Assembly: GCA_021824575.1 (NCBI GenBank)
Contig: JAKAKJ010000050.1
Span: 31,455 to 95,454 of the forward strand
Length of the DNA stretch: 64,000 nucleotides
Direction of reading: 5' to 3'
DNA from: Chloroflexota bacterium
Lineage (GTDB): Bacteria > Chloroflexota > Anaerolineae > Anaerolineales > Villigracilaceae
Below the pieces are notes generated by a model, which was not told where the DNA came from, searched no databases, and was given only the letters and a program-made list of their open reading frames with translations. A program made the translations under genes and the position numbers. This document shows, piece after piece, positions 42,326 through 51,386 of the stretch (its first letter is position 1; every line of letters starts with the position of its first letter).

Positions 42326-42796
42326 TCAGCCACGACACATCCTTTGGCCCGATCTCGGTTTCTTCAGAATGCCTCCGCAGTGCGGACACTTGGCTTCGAC
42401 GTGATTGAGCCATTTCGCTTTTGACGGTGATAACGTCCCGCCGCAATACGGACATTCGGGCGGGAGCCAGCGCCTCGAGCTTTCATCCATTTCGAGTTCT
42501 TCCGGTGTTGGCATCGCCTTGGTCAGGGCGGGTGTCCGCGTCAATGCCCATGCCGCTCCCAGCGATATCACAAGCCAGATTGGAAGGGTCAGGATGGAGG
42601 GCCCAATGTCTCTTCGATACCAGGGCGTGGTATCGTGATCGGCCGGGTCAACGCAGGAAATGTTGAGCGGATGCGATCCCGGCGGACATTGCAGAGGAAT
42701 GGCGTATGAAATCGGCGTGGATATCACGGCGCAAAAAACGGTCGGTATGGTTGCAAGCAGCAGGGTGGTGATGATGCGATTGAGAGTTTTCTTCAT
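42326..42796 (-). CDS. membrane protein with C-terminal zinc ribbon
   Basis: 156 residues from ATG 42796, at which a signal-like helix begins (MKKTLNRIITTLLLATIPTV). After a loop with two cysteines (CPPGSHPLNISC) there is a second hydrophobic helix (ILTLPIWLVISLGAAWAL). The C-terminal zinc ribbon is CPYCGGTLSPSKAKWLNHVE... with CPHCGG. It is probably a membrane protein with a cytosolic ribbon. Function unknown. Confidence 0.65.
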   Translation of the reverse strand: MKKTLNRIITTLLLATIPTVFCAVISTPISYAIPLQCPPGSHPLNISCVDPADHDTTPWYRRDIGPSILTLPIWLVISLGAAWALTRTPALTKAMPTPEELEMDESSRRWLPPECPYCGGTLSPSKAKWLNHVEAKCPHCGGILKKPRSGQRMCRG

Positions 42797-42926
42797 GGTG
42801 CGCGGCTTGGGGTTTGGGATTCGCCGGGAATCTGAACTTTGACTTTCAAAGATACTTTTCGCGTGGACGCAGGACACACAAAAACTTCCGAAGCCTTCTG
42901 ACGACCTCGGAAGTTTGTTATTCGAA

Positions 42927-44099
42927 TTATGGCGTGGGGGTGGATGCTACGGCAGCGCCAACCCACGTGAAATCGCGCTTCTCGCTGTCCGCTCCAGCAG
43001 AATTCCAGATCGGCTGGCCCTGATCGTCCGTGCCGGTTTGGCGGACGGTGGTCACCCACCAGCGCATGATGTGCGCGGTGTTGTCCTTTGGACGGAATGA
43101 AGTGGGGACGATGTATTTTGTGTCAGTTACGTAATCCACGATGCGGCTGCCTTGATCGGCTGTGACATCCTCGATTGTGACCTGATACGCTTCATTAGTG
43201 AGCAACGTTCCGATGGAGGCCCACTGCAAAGTCACCACATCGTTGGCCAGCGTGAAGGCTGCGCCATCCGCAGGCAGGAGCAGGTTCGGGGCGGGGTACG
43301 GAGGCGGAATCGTCGGCGTTGGAGACGGGCCGGCAGTGGCTGCGCGCGCGCATAACGGAATCAAAATCGTGCTTCCGCTGAAAACATTATCAGTCGAGAG
43401 ACCATTAAAGTCCTTGATGGCTTGCATCGGCACGCCATAATTGGCAGCGATGCTCGAAAGCGTGTCATTTTGTTGCACAGTGTAATTTACGTGCTGGCAG
43501 GCCAGCGCGGTTTGTGTGGCGGCGGGCGGCGTGTCGGTGGGCTGGGGCAGAGCGGTCGCAGTTGGATAAGGGACCTTCAATTTTTGGCCGACGCTTAGGT
43601 TATTGCACGAGGCTGGAAGGTTATTAAGGATGATGAGGCTTTGCACAGAAACGCCGAAGGTCACGGCGATGCCGCCGCATGTGTCCCCGGCGGCGACTGT
43701 GTAATCAAACGGCGGCTGGACGGTCGCGGTTGGAGCGAGCGTCGGAAGTGCGGTATCCGTCGGTGTGGCCGAGGCGGTGGGCGTTATTGTTGCGCTGGGG
43801 ACGGGAGTCGGGTTGACGACACGTTTGGTCGCGCTCAACCCAACGTAAACGATCACCGCACCCACAACGAGGAACAGTACCAACATGCCCAATGCAACCG
43901 GAAGGCTGAGTGTCACTTCCGGCATGCGTGTGGCCTGGATGGATTGGTCCGCCTGCTGTTTTTTGGGCGCGGCAGAAGTTGCTTTTGCTTTTGGACTCAA
44001 ATCTGTTCCGCAAACCGGACAGCGCGCCGCAGTTTCAGACAGCCGCGTGCCGCAGGTGGGACAGACTTGCGTTTTTTGAGATGAAGGTTCTGGACTCAT
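42927..44099 (-). CDS. zinc-ribbon membrane protein with two LysM domains and Ig-like tail
   Basis: 390 residues. N-terminal zinc ribbon CPTCGTRLSETAARCPVCG (cytosolic), one membrane helix (SLPVALGMLVLFLVVGAVIV), a Thr/Pro linker, and two LysM domains (YTVAAGDTCGGIAVTFGV and YTVQQNDTLSSIAANYGV) that bind peptidoglycan outside. A further domain of beta-strands follows (FTLANDVVTLQWASIG ... MRWWVTTVRQTG), Ig-like by pattern. The protein links the cytosol to the wall. TATAAT lies 10 nt before ATG. Confidence 0.85.
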   Translation of the reverse strand: MSPEPSSQKTQVCPTCGTRLSETAARCPVCGTDLSPKAKATSAAPKKQQADQSIQATRMPEVTLSLPVALGMLVLFLVVGAVIVYVGLSATKRVVNPTPVPSATITPTASATPTDTALPTLAPTATVQPPFDYTVAAGDTCGGIAVTFGVSVQSLIILNNLPASCNNLSVGQKLKVPYPTATALPQPTDTPPAATQTALACQHVNYTVQQNDTLSSIAANYGVPMQAIKDFNGLSTDNVFSGSTILIPLCARAATAGPSPTPTIPPPYPAPNLLLPADGAAFTLANDVVTLQWASIGTLLTNEAYQVTIEDVTADQGSRIVDYVTDTKYIVPTSFRPKDNTAHIMRWWVTTVRQTGTDDQGQPIWNSAGADSEKRDFTWVGAAVASTPTP

Positions 44100-44164
44100 A
44101 CGGGCGGTGATTATACCATGCGAGTTAAGTACAAGTCATCTGCGCTTTCTCGGCGATAGATTAA

Positions 44165-44452
44165 CTAAGCGCCCTCGACTACGACCATGTTCGTCTTTGC
44201 ATATTTATGCCGCAGGGCGCGCGCCGGTGCGTATTCGGGTGAATTCAGCCAGGCTTTGGCGCGTTCGCTGTTCGGAAACTCAAGGATGACCAATCGCTTG
44301 GCATGCCAGTCGCCTTCGAGTGTTTCGTTGGGGCCGCCGCGTGCGATATAACGACCGCCGTATAACGTCACCGTTGCCGGCGCGATCTTGACATATTCTT
44401 TGTACCCCTCCGGATTGGTCACATCAATATCCACAACCACATAAGCCGACAT
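44165..44452 (-). CDS. DUF1330 protein
   Basis: 95 residues, matching DUF1330 (dimeric alpha/beta barrel): YVVVDIDVTNPEGYKEYVKI, YGGRYIARGG, LVILEFPNSERAKAWLNSPEY. Stand-alone cytosolic protein of unknown function, possibly an enzyme or stress protein. Strong CAAGGAGGAAG ribosome site before ATG. Confidence 0.88.
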   Translation of the reverse strand: MSAYVVVDIDVTNPEGYKEYVKIAPATVTLYGGRYIARGGPNETLEGDWHAKRLVILEFPNSERAKAWLNSPEYAPARALRHKYAKTNMVVVEGA

Positions 44453-44523
44453 AAACTTCCTCCTTGCTTGAACAAAGTTGTTTTGTCTTCAAAGATCAGT
44501 ATTGCAGCGCAGATTTGATCTGG

Positions 44524-45846
44524 TCAATTGCTCTTTTGTCCCTGTGCCTGTTTTGCGTTGGGGCGCGGCGGCTGGGTTGTGACCAGTACTTTGTCCACGC
44601 GATGACCATCCATGTCCACGACCTCGAAGCGCAGATCGTTCCAGTCGAAATGGTCTGCCGCTTGCGGCACGCGTCCGAGCGACATCATCACGAATCCGCT
44701 CAATGTCTCGTATTCGTCCTCGTGGGGGAGGGCATCCACTTTGAAAATCTCTTTGAAGTTGTCCACTTCCAGCATGCCATCCAGCAGCCATGAGCCGTCC
44801 TGACGCTGCGTGGCTTGCGGCTCGACTTCGATATCGCCGACGATCTCCTCGATAATGTCATTGAGAGTGATCAAACCCTGCAAACTTCCAAACTCATCAA
44901 TAATCAACATCAGTTCGGCGTTCTTCTCTTTGAAAACTTCCAAAGCGCGCGAGGCTAGCATGGTTTCAGGCACATAAATTGCAGGGCGCAATTTATCCTT
45001 AAGTCTGAAGTTTTCACTCGATAATCCGGGAGGAGCCAGCAAGTCACGCGCTTTGACGATGCCGAGCACAGTATCGAGGCTGTCTTTGCAAACGGGAAAC
45101 CGCGAAAAAGAACTTTCAGCGATCTTGCGTCGGATCTCTTCGGCAGCGTCAGTAATATCGAGCCAGACGATATCCGTGCGCGGCGTCATCAGTGAATACA
45201 CGCGCGAGTCGCTCAAGCTGAACACGCCCTCGACCATGTCCTGTTCGGCTTCTTCGAACACGCCGGCTTCCGTGCCCTGGTCAATCAACAATTGGATTTC
45301 TTCCTCGGTGACAGGCAGTTCTTTGCTCGGCGTGATCCCGATGACCTCCAAAACAAAGTCGGTTATGCGTCCCAATATCCAGACCAGCGGCGAGAAAATT
45401 TTGGACACGAAAATCATCGGGCCGGAAATGGCCGCGGCAATTCTTTCCGGTCCATGCAGCGCGATGCGTTTCGGAACCAGTTCGCCCAAAACCAATGACA
45501 ACGCGGTGACGATTGCCACGACGATGACAAGGGCCAGCGAATCGGCATACGGACTCAGAAGCGGCCACCGTTTAAGCAGGCTTGCCAATGGCCCTGAAAA
45601 TGTCGGCCCGCTGATTGCACCCAGCAAAATGCTGATCAGTGTAATTCCAATTTGAATCGTGGAAAGAAACGTGTTGGGATTTTGCGCCAGACCAAGCGCG
45701 GTGGCGGCGCGTTTATTTCCCCCGTTGGCTAATTGTTGAAGCCGCGCTTTGCGCGCTGAGACAACCGCCATCTCCGAGATCACGAATAAGCTGTTGAGTA
45801 AAATCAGAAGGAAAAGAACGAGGAGTTCTACACCAAAATTTGACAT
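44524..45846 (-). CDS. CNNM/CorC-type DUF21-CBS membrane protein
   Basis: 440 residues. Four hydrophobic helices in the DUF21 domain (ELLVLFLLILLNSLFVISEM, QIGITLISILLGAISG, SLALVIVVAIVTALSLVLGE, ISGPMIFVSKIFSPLVW), two CBS domains from about 195 to 330 (MTPRTDIVWLDI, SLQGLITLNDIIEEIVG) and a C-terminal CorC_HlyC domain. The family is linked to magnesium export or sensing. Nothing in the neighbourhood says which ion. Confidence 0.9.
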   Translation of the reverse strand: MSNFGVELLVLFLLILLNSLFVISEMAVVSARKARLQQLANGGNKRAATALGLAQNPNTFLSTIQIGITLISILLGAISGPTFSGPLASLLKRWPLLSPYADSLALVIVVAIVTALSLVLGELVPKRIALHGPERIAAAISGPMIFVSKIFSPLVWILGRITDFVLEVIGITPSKELPVTEEEIQLLIDQGTEAGVFEEAEQDMVEGVFSLSDSRVYSLMTPRTDIVWLDITDAAEEIRRKIAESSFSRFPVCKDSLDTVLGIVKARDLLAPPGLSSENFRLKDKLRPAIYVPETMLASRALEVFKEKNAELMLIIDEFGSLQGLITLNDIIEEIVGDIEVEPQATQRQDGSWLLDGMLEVDNFKEIFKVDALPHEDEYETLSGFVMMSLGRVPQAADHFDWNDLRFEVVDMDGHRVDKVLVTTQPPRPNAKQAQGQKSN

Positions 45847-45859
45847 GAAACTTTGCTTG

Positions 45860-46921
45860 CTATTTTACTTGAATCCCTTTGCCTGCTTTGACTTCACCAA
45901 TGACCCAAATTGGTTGATCAAGTTCCTTTGCGCGTTTTGTGAATGCTGCGAGATTCTCTTGCGGCACGCCGAGTAGTAGCCCGCCGCTGGTTTGCGGATC
46001 GAATAGAAGCATCTCGGCAGGCTCATCCAGTTTTTTGATGAACTTAACGCGCGAGCCGTAGAAAGAACGATTATCGAACAAGCCGCCAGCAAACGCGCCC
46101 TTTTCAGCATATTTGCGCGCGCAACTGACGAAAGGAACTTTATCGTATTCGATTTCCATCGCCGCGCCCGCGGCTTCGGCCATTTCCAAGCCGTGACCGA
46201 GCAGGCTGAATCCGGTGATGTCTGTGCCGCCGCGCAAATTGAATTCAACCGCAAGTTGACCAGCCGTTTTATTCAACCGCGCCATCCATGACACAACTTC
46301 CTTCACATCCCTTTCGTCGGCCTGCTCGCGCTTCAATGCAGTTGTTGTGACTCCGAAGCCAAGCGGCTTTGTCAAAACCAGCGCGTCGCCGACTTTGAGG
46401 CCGCCTTTGCTCAACATCTTTCGCGGGTCAACAAATCCAAGCGCGACCAAACCGTATTTTGGCTCTTTGTCTTGAACCGTGTGCCCGCCTGCGATGACCA
46501 CACCTGCTTCGCGCGCTTTTTCCGCGCCGCCGCGTAAAATGTCAGCGGAAATTTCTGTAGGCAAATCGGGCGGAAGCGCTGCAATATTCAAAGCAAGAAA
46601 CGGCGTGCCGCCCATCGCATAAATGTCCGAAAGACTATTCGTCGCGGCGATCGCGCCATAATCATATGCATCGTCCACAACCGGCGTGAAGAAATCGGTT
46701 GTCGCAACAATGGCGCGCGAATCGTCCAGCCGCCAGACTGCTGCATCGTCCGGGCCTTCGAGCCCGATCAATAAATCGGGATAATCAGATGGTTCGAAAA
46801 GTTTTTGTACGGGGCGCAGAACCTGCGCCAGCGTTTCCGCATTGAGCTTCGATGCTCAGCCCGCACAGGCCGAAAGACTCGTGAGTCGAATTTGTCGGCC
46901 GCTTGGTTTGACTGTGTCCAT
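45860..46921 (-). CDS. selD: selenophosphate synthetase, itself a selenoprotein (UGA codon 22 = Sec)
   Basis: 353 residues counting Sec. From ATG 46921 the frame reads MDTVKPSGRQIRLTSLSACAG, then TGA, then ASKLNAETLA. The motif CAG-U-ASK matches the SelD active site, where Cys or Sec precedes the essential Lys. A frame starting later at ATG 46771 would lack the catalytic end. Downstream are GPDDAAVWRL, TDFFTPVVDD, AATNSLSDIYAMGG, GGHTVQDKEPKYG and GGTDITGFSLLGHG, all SelD signatures. The enzyme makes selenophosphate from selenide and ATP. TATAAT ends 7 nt before ATG, no Shine-Dalgarno. Automated gene calls would truncate this gene. Confidence 0.95.
46813..46829 (-). promoter_or_regulatory. 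SECIS-like hairpin after the selD UGA
   Basis: Perfect 7-bp stem GGCGCAG / CTGCGCC with loop GTT, starting 26 nt after the UGA. Bacterial SECIS elements lie about 16-37 nt after UGA with a short loop containing G near its start, so this fits the SelB-binding site. A second small stem, GAGC/GCTC, lies closer to the codon. Confidence 0.75.
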
Positions 46922-46974
46922 GCAAAATATTATAACCGCTTGTCGCACCTTGCAAGCCATGTTACGATGACGAC

Positions 46975-47670
46975 ATGCAAGGCGACGGAATTATCAAAGA
47001 ACTTGTTTTGCTGGATGGGAAATCTGCCGCGCGGGTTCTTTGCGGGTCGTCTTTGATTCCCGCGCCGGGACGTTATTTGCTCGCTCATGCCGGCGGCTCC
47101 GACGCGCCGCTGGCGGCTTCCATTTTTGCGGCCAGAGCTTTCGCTGACACATCCATGAGCGCAAGCGGTTTTCTCTGCGCGCCACCTATTCCTGAATCGT
47201 GGACTCCCGGCATGCGCCTGAATTTGCGCGGCCCGCTTGGACATGGCTTTGATCTGCCAATCACAGCTCATCGCGTGGCATTGATTGCATTCGATGACTC
47301 GCCGTATCGCTTGCTTGCTTTGTTTGATTCGATTCCCAAACAGGATTCATCTGTCGTTTTGATCTGTGCGAATCTGCCGGAGGATTTGCCGCTCGAGATC
47401 GAAGTCCAGCCGATGAGCGCGCTGGCGGACATTTGCAGTTGGGCCGATTACATTGCCGTGGATGCGGGCCGCGGGTCGCTGCCTGGGTTAAAGAAAAAGT
47501 TTGGGTTTGGCCGGCCGTTAAAAATCCCGGATGTGGCGCAGATTCTTGTCCGCACGCCGATGCCATGCGGCGCACTTGCCGAATGCGGAATCTGCACTGT
47601 CGAAATTGGGAGTGGTCGTCAATTGGCCTGCGCGGATGGCCCGGTTTTTGATCTCAAGGAATTGCTATAG
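46975..47670 (+). CDS. PyrK-like Fe-S/flavin electron-transfer protein
   Basis: 231 residues. The C-terminus has a [2Fe-2S] cysteine set PCGALAECGICTVE ... LACADGPVFDL (C-x5-C-x2-C-x10-C), as in the DHODB Fe-S-binding domain of PyrK. The N-terminal part has a weak FAD/NAD reductase pattern (GPLGHGFDLPIT). No pyrD is near, so a role in pyrimidine synthesis is not shown; another oxidoreductase partner is possible. Divergent from selD with 53 nt between the two starts. TACGAT ends 6-7 nt before ATG. Confidence 0.7.
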   Translation: MQGDGIIKELVLLDGKSAARVLCGSSLIPAPGRYLLAHAGGSDAPLAASIFAARAFADTSMSASGFLCAPPIPESWTPGMRLNLRGPLGHGFDLPITAHRVALIAFDDSPYRLLALFDSIPKQDSSVVLICANLPEDLPLEIEVQPMSALADICSWADYIAVDAGRGSLPGLKKKFGFGRPLKIPDVAQILVRTPMPCGALAECGICTVEIGSGRQLACADGPVFDLKELL

Positions 47671-47708
47671 GTTTTGCTCAAGCCGCCCTCGCAAATACTG
47701 CCGCAAAA

Positions 47709-48656
47709 TCAATACCAAATGCGGAAAGAAGTTGTTGTGGTTCCCACCAATCCGTTGTAAGAGCAGTTGATGTCAATGTAAACCAGGTTCCCATACGGCT
47801 GGTTCACCACGTTAAACGCCGCGATCGCGATGCCGTTTGTGTTGGTGATAACGTTGGCAGACGATGCGCTTCCGTTCGGCCAGCGCACGTTCACGGTGCA
47901 GGCTGCATTGGTGACTGCCGTATTGCGCTGATCCTGTGCGATGATATAAACCACTTGCTGGTCGTTGCTTAGTGTCACAGCCTTCCAGACAAACGCGTGG
48001 ACTTGCAAAGAAATGATGGGCGAAACCCCCGCGTTGAGCGGCTGGACGGTTTGCAGCAGCCCGGGATCGTCGCCGAGCTTGTCAAAATACAGACGGCCAA
48101 GATCGGTCAGGATAACGCGCTGGCCCTCCGGCTGGGACGGCTGCCATTCGAAGCGCGCCTTTTCGAAATATTGGACGATCACGCCGTTGTCATACTCGAA
48201 CGGCGAGATTGGATAGCCAAACTGCGCGACGCCGCCGTACTTGTCGAAGAAATCGAGGAACGCGAAACAGATCGAATAATTGGTTTGAGTGTAAAGCCGG
48301 CAGGCAAATGGGCTGAACATGTTCAACTGGATTCCCGGCGCGTACATCTTCCGGCCAAGATCAGTCAGTTGAACGCGCTGGCCGTCCGGCAAGTTCGGAT
48401 GGTATTCAAAGCGGGCGCGTTGGAAATATTGGACCAGCAGCCCGTCTTTATCGGTGAATTGTTCTGTGATGGGGTAGCCGTACAGTGTGGTCGGGTCAGC
48501 GGCGGCGTTATAGAACGTGAGAAAATCCCCCTGAACGTTGTGGCCCGTTTCGGAAAAATATCGTGTGCCCTGAGATTGCGCCCGTGCGAAGGTCAGATTG
48601 ACCGCAAGCAGGCAAAATGCAAAAATCAGACTCAAAGACCCGCGAAACCTAGCCAT
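47709..48656 (-). CDS. secreted repeat protein with C-terminal Ig-like domain
   Basis: 315 residues from ATG 48656 (TATAAT ends 7 nt upstream; the longer GTG frame is rejected). A signal peptide (LIFAFCLLAVNLTFARAQ) leads to two repeats, each with a GYPI(T/S) ... VQYFxxARFExxP ... GQRVxLTDLGR pattern (TLYGYPITEQFT and AQFGYPISPFE). A C-terminal beta-rich domain is Ig-like. The repeats are common in Chloroflexota surface proteins. Function unknown. Confidence 0.75.
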   Translation of the reverse strand: MARFRGSLSLIFAFCLLAVNLTFARAQSQGTRYFSETGHNVQGDFLTFYNAAADPTTLYGYPITEQFTDKDGLLVQYFQRARFEYHPNLPDGQRVQLTDLGRKMYAPGIQLNMFSPFACRLYTQTNYSICFAFLDFFDKYGGVAQFGYPISPFEYDNGVIVQYFEKARFEWQPSQPEGQRVILTDLGRLYFDKLGDDPGLLQTVQPLNAGVSPIISLQVHAFVWKAVTLSNDQQVVYIIAQDQRNTAVTNAACTVNVRWPNGSASSANVITNTNGIAIAAFNVVNQPYGNLVYIDINCSYNGLVGTTTTSFRIWY

Positions 48657-48727
48657 TGATTTTATTATACCCACGTTCCATTTTGGACGGCATTACAAAG
48701 TCCTAAGGCGGCGATCCAATTTGCAGC

Positions 48728-49840
48728 CTATGGAGTTCGATAATCCAGCAAAGCCCGCACGATCTTTTCGGCGGCGTGACCATCTCCAAATGGATTGGCG
48801 GCCCTGGCCATCGCGGCATACGCGGACGGATCATCCAACAGCCGCGTCGCTTCCTCGACGATGCGGCCGGCGTCCGTTCCGACAAGTTTCAATGTCCCCG
48901 CTTCGACTCCCTCCGGGCGCTCGGTTACTTCGCGCAAAACCAGCACCGGTACGCCAAAGGTCGGCGCTTCCTCCTGGATTCCGCCCGAATCGGTCAAAAT
49001 GAGAGTGGAACGTTTCATCAAATGCACGAGCGGCAGATAGTCAAGCGGAGGCAGGAGAGTCACATGCGGCACATCTTTCAAAATGCGATGCGCCGATTTT
49101 TGCACATTCGGGTTGAGATGCACCGGATAAACAATTTCCACGTCGCCGCGCGAGGCGAGTTCTTTCAGTGCGAGACAGATCGCTTCGAGCGGCTCGCCGA
49201 AATTTTCGCGGCGATGAGCCGTTACGAGGAGCAATCTTTGCCCGCCGATTTTCAATTTTTCAAGCAGTTGTTTGATTTCATCTGGAAGCGACCGCTCGCC
49301 GACGAATTTCAACGCGTCGATGACCGGATTACCGGTCACGACGATGGCTTGCTCCGGCGTGTTTTCGCGCAGCAGATTTTTGCGAGCCCATTCCGTCGGA
49401 GCGAAATGCAAATCGGCAGTGACGCCTGCCACGCGCCGATTGATCTCCTCAGGAAACGGCTGCCACTTGTCGTGTGTGCGTAATCCGGCTTCGACATGTC
49501 CCACGCGGATGCGGCGGTAATATGAAAGCAGGGCGGTGATGGCAACGGTCGTTGTATCACCCTGGACCAAAACCCAATCGGGTTTGAATTTTTCCAGCAC
49601 TGGGTCAAGATGCGTGAAGATGGCTGCACTCAGCGCAGGAAGAGTCTGGTCGTCGCGCATCAAATCCAAATCGTAATCCGGCTTGATGTTGAACAAATCC
49701 AGAACCTGATCCAGCATTTGACGGTGCTGCGCTGTCACACAGACGCGCGATTCAATGCTTTGTGTCTGAGTGAGTGCGCGGACAACCGGAGCCATTTTCA
49801 CGGCTTCTGGCCGCGTGCCAAAGACAGAGAGAATTTTCAT
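48728..49840 (-). CDS. wecB: UDP-N-acetylglucosamine 2-epimerase
   Basis: 370 residues from ATG 49840, giving MKILSVFGTRPEAVKMAPV at the N-terminus; an earlier ATG at 49879 adds an unrelated stretch. Key family parts: GTRPEAVKMAP, VQGDTTTVAITALL, HVEAGLRT, TAHRRENFGEP and TDSGGIQEEAPTFGVPVLVLR. Converts UDP-GlcNAc to UDP-ManNAc for surface polysaccharides. wecC lies directly upstream on the same strand. Confidence 0.94.
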   Translation of the reverse strand: MKILSVFGTRPEAVKMAPVVRALTQTQSIESRVCVTAQHRQMLDQVLDLFNIKPDYDLDLMRDDQTLPALSAAIFTHLDPVLEKFKPDWVLVQGDTTTVAITALLSYYRRIRVGHVEAGLRTHDKWQPFPEEINRRVAGVTADLHFAPTEWARKNLLRENTPEQAIVVTGNPVIDALKFVGERSLPDEIKQLLEKLKIGGQRLLLVTAHRRENFGEPLEAICLALKELASRGDVEIVYPVHLNPNVQKSAHRILKDVPHVTLLPPLDYLPLVHLMKRSTLILTDSGGIQEEAPTFGVPVLVLREVTERPEGVEAGTLKLVGTDAGRIVEEATRLLDDPSAYAAMARAANPFGDGHAAEKIVRALLDYRTP

Positions 49841-49912
49841 TAGATGTCTTTCAAAACCCTGTGAAGATCCAAAACTCAAAACGTAAATTGTGCCTTGCGT
49901 TTTTCGTTTTGC

Positions 49913-51217
49913 CTATTTTCTCACGCCCAATCGTGTAACTTGAAATCCAGCGGCTTGCCAATCCCTAGCTTTCAAGCCGTTGACTGCGTCCACGATGATG
50001 CGGGCTTTGGTTTTCGATGCGATTTCGGATGGCTTCAAATTTACGAACTCAGTATGCTTGACCAACAAAGCAATTGCATCTGCATCCTGCAAAGCGTTGT
50101 CCAAACTTGAAGCCATGTTGATGTTTGGCAGATTTGCATCTGGTTTGAACGGTTCCCAGGCTTTGACCAGCGCGCCTTCACTTTGTAACAAATGCACGAC
50201 TTCGCTGGCGGGACTTTCGCGCAAATCATCCACGTCGGGTTTGTAGGCAAGACCGAGCGCGGCGATTTTTTTGCCTTTGAGATTTCCAACGGCGCGTTTG
50301 ATTAATTCAACAACATAATGCGGCTGCGAATCATTGACGCGGCGCGAATGATAGATGAGCGGAGTCAACTCCGGCGCGGTCTCGACGAAGAACCACGGGT
50401 CCACGCTGATGCAGTGCCCGCCGACGCCGGGGCCGGGACTCAAAATCTTGACGCGCGGATGACGATTGGCGAGGCTGATGGCTTCCCAAACGTCCACGCC
50501 AAATTTATCGGCGAGCCGCGAAAATTCGTTGGCGATGGCGATGTTGACATCGCGATAGGTATTCTCCATCAGCTTAACCATTTCCGCCGTGGTCGCGTCG
50601 GTTTGGACGATCTCGCCTTTGACGAAGATCGAATATAAATCCGCCCCGGCTTGAGCAGATTCGGGCGTCACGCCGCCGATGACGCGGGCGTTCTCGACCA
50701 GCTCGCGCAGGATTTGTCCGGGCAAAACTCGTTCGGGCGAATAAGCCAAATGGAAATCGCGCCCGGCTTGGAGTCCGGAACGAGCGAGAATTGGAGCGAC
50801 GAGTTCGATTGTCGTGCGCGGCGGCGATGTCGATTCGAGCACGACGAGATTCCCTTTCTGCAAAACGGGAATGATGGCTTCCGTGGCAGATGTCACCGCG
50901 CGCATGTCGGCCAGCTTGTATTTTTGTCCATTGTATTCGCCGAATTTATTTTCATGGAACGGCGTCGGTACGGCGATGATGAATGCGTCCGCCGGTTCGG
51001 GTTTGGTCGCGATACTGAGATTGCCCGATTTGAGTGCGGCTTCGACAACCGTGCGAAGGCCCGGCTCGTGGATATGAATGCCGCCGTTTCGAAGCGTCTC
51101 GACGATTTGCGGATTGATGTCCACGCCAATGACGTTGACTCTGTTGGCGGCAAATGTGGATGCGGTCGGCAGGCCAATGTAGCCGAGGCCAAGAACACAA
51201 ATCTTGTTGAATTTCAA
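49913..51217 (-). CDS. wecC: UDP-N-acetyl-D-mannosamine dehydrogenase
   Basis: 434 residues from a TTG start at 51217 (AGGAGT ribosome site 8 nt upstream). NAD-binding GLGYIGLPTASTFA, GGHCISVDPWFF with the catalytic Cys, and the C-terminal UDP-binding GLAYKPDVDDLRESPA. Oxidises UDP-ManNAc to UDP-ManNAcA. With wecB it makes the acidic amino sugar used in surface glycans. Confidence 0.93.
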   Translation of the reverse strand: MKFNKICVLGLGYIGLPTASTFAANRVNVIGVDINPQIVETLRNGGIHIHEPGLRTVVEAALKSGNLSIATKPEPADAFIIAVPTPFHENKFGEYNGQKYKLADMRAVTSATEAIIPVLQKGNLVVLESTSPPRTTIELVAPILARSGLQAGRDFHLAYSPERVLPGQILRELVENARVIGGVTPESAQAGADLYSIFVKGEIVQTDATTAEMVKLMENTYRDVNIAIANEFSRLADKFGVDVWEAISLANRHPRVKILSPGPGVGGHCISVDPWFFVETAPELTPLIYHSRRVNDSQPHYVVELIKRAVGNLKGKKIAALGLAYKPDVDDLRESPASEVVHLLQSEGALVKAWEPFKPDANLPNINMASSLDNALQDADAIALLVKHTEFVNLKPSEIASKTKARIIVDAVNGLKARDWQAAGFQVTRLGVRK

Positions 51218-51386
51218 ATAAAACTCCTATGGCCCCACCCATCTTTTTCTGTTTTGCCAAGTGACGGAAGAGGCAAGAAAATCGCCATGATTATACCCGC
51301 ACAACTTCTGTTTCTGGTCTGCGTAAGAATCATCGGATGAAAGCCGATTGGTTGTATAATGAAAATGGCTTTCAGCGGGAGGCCGG

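Noticed and set aside
48776..49483. 235-codon plus-strand frame opposite wecB
   Set aside because: Arg/Phe/His-rich shadow of the epimerase; wecB is unmistakable.
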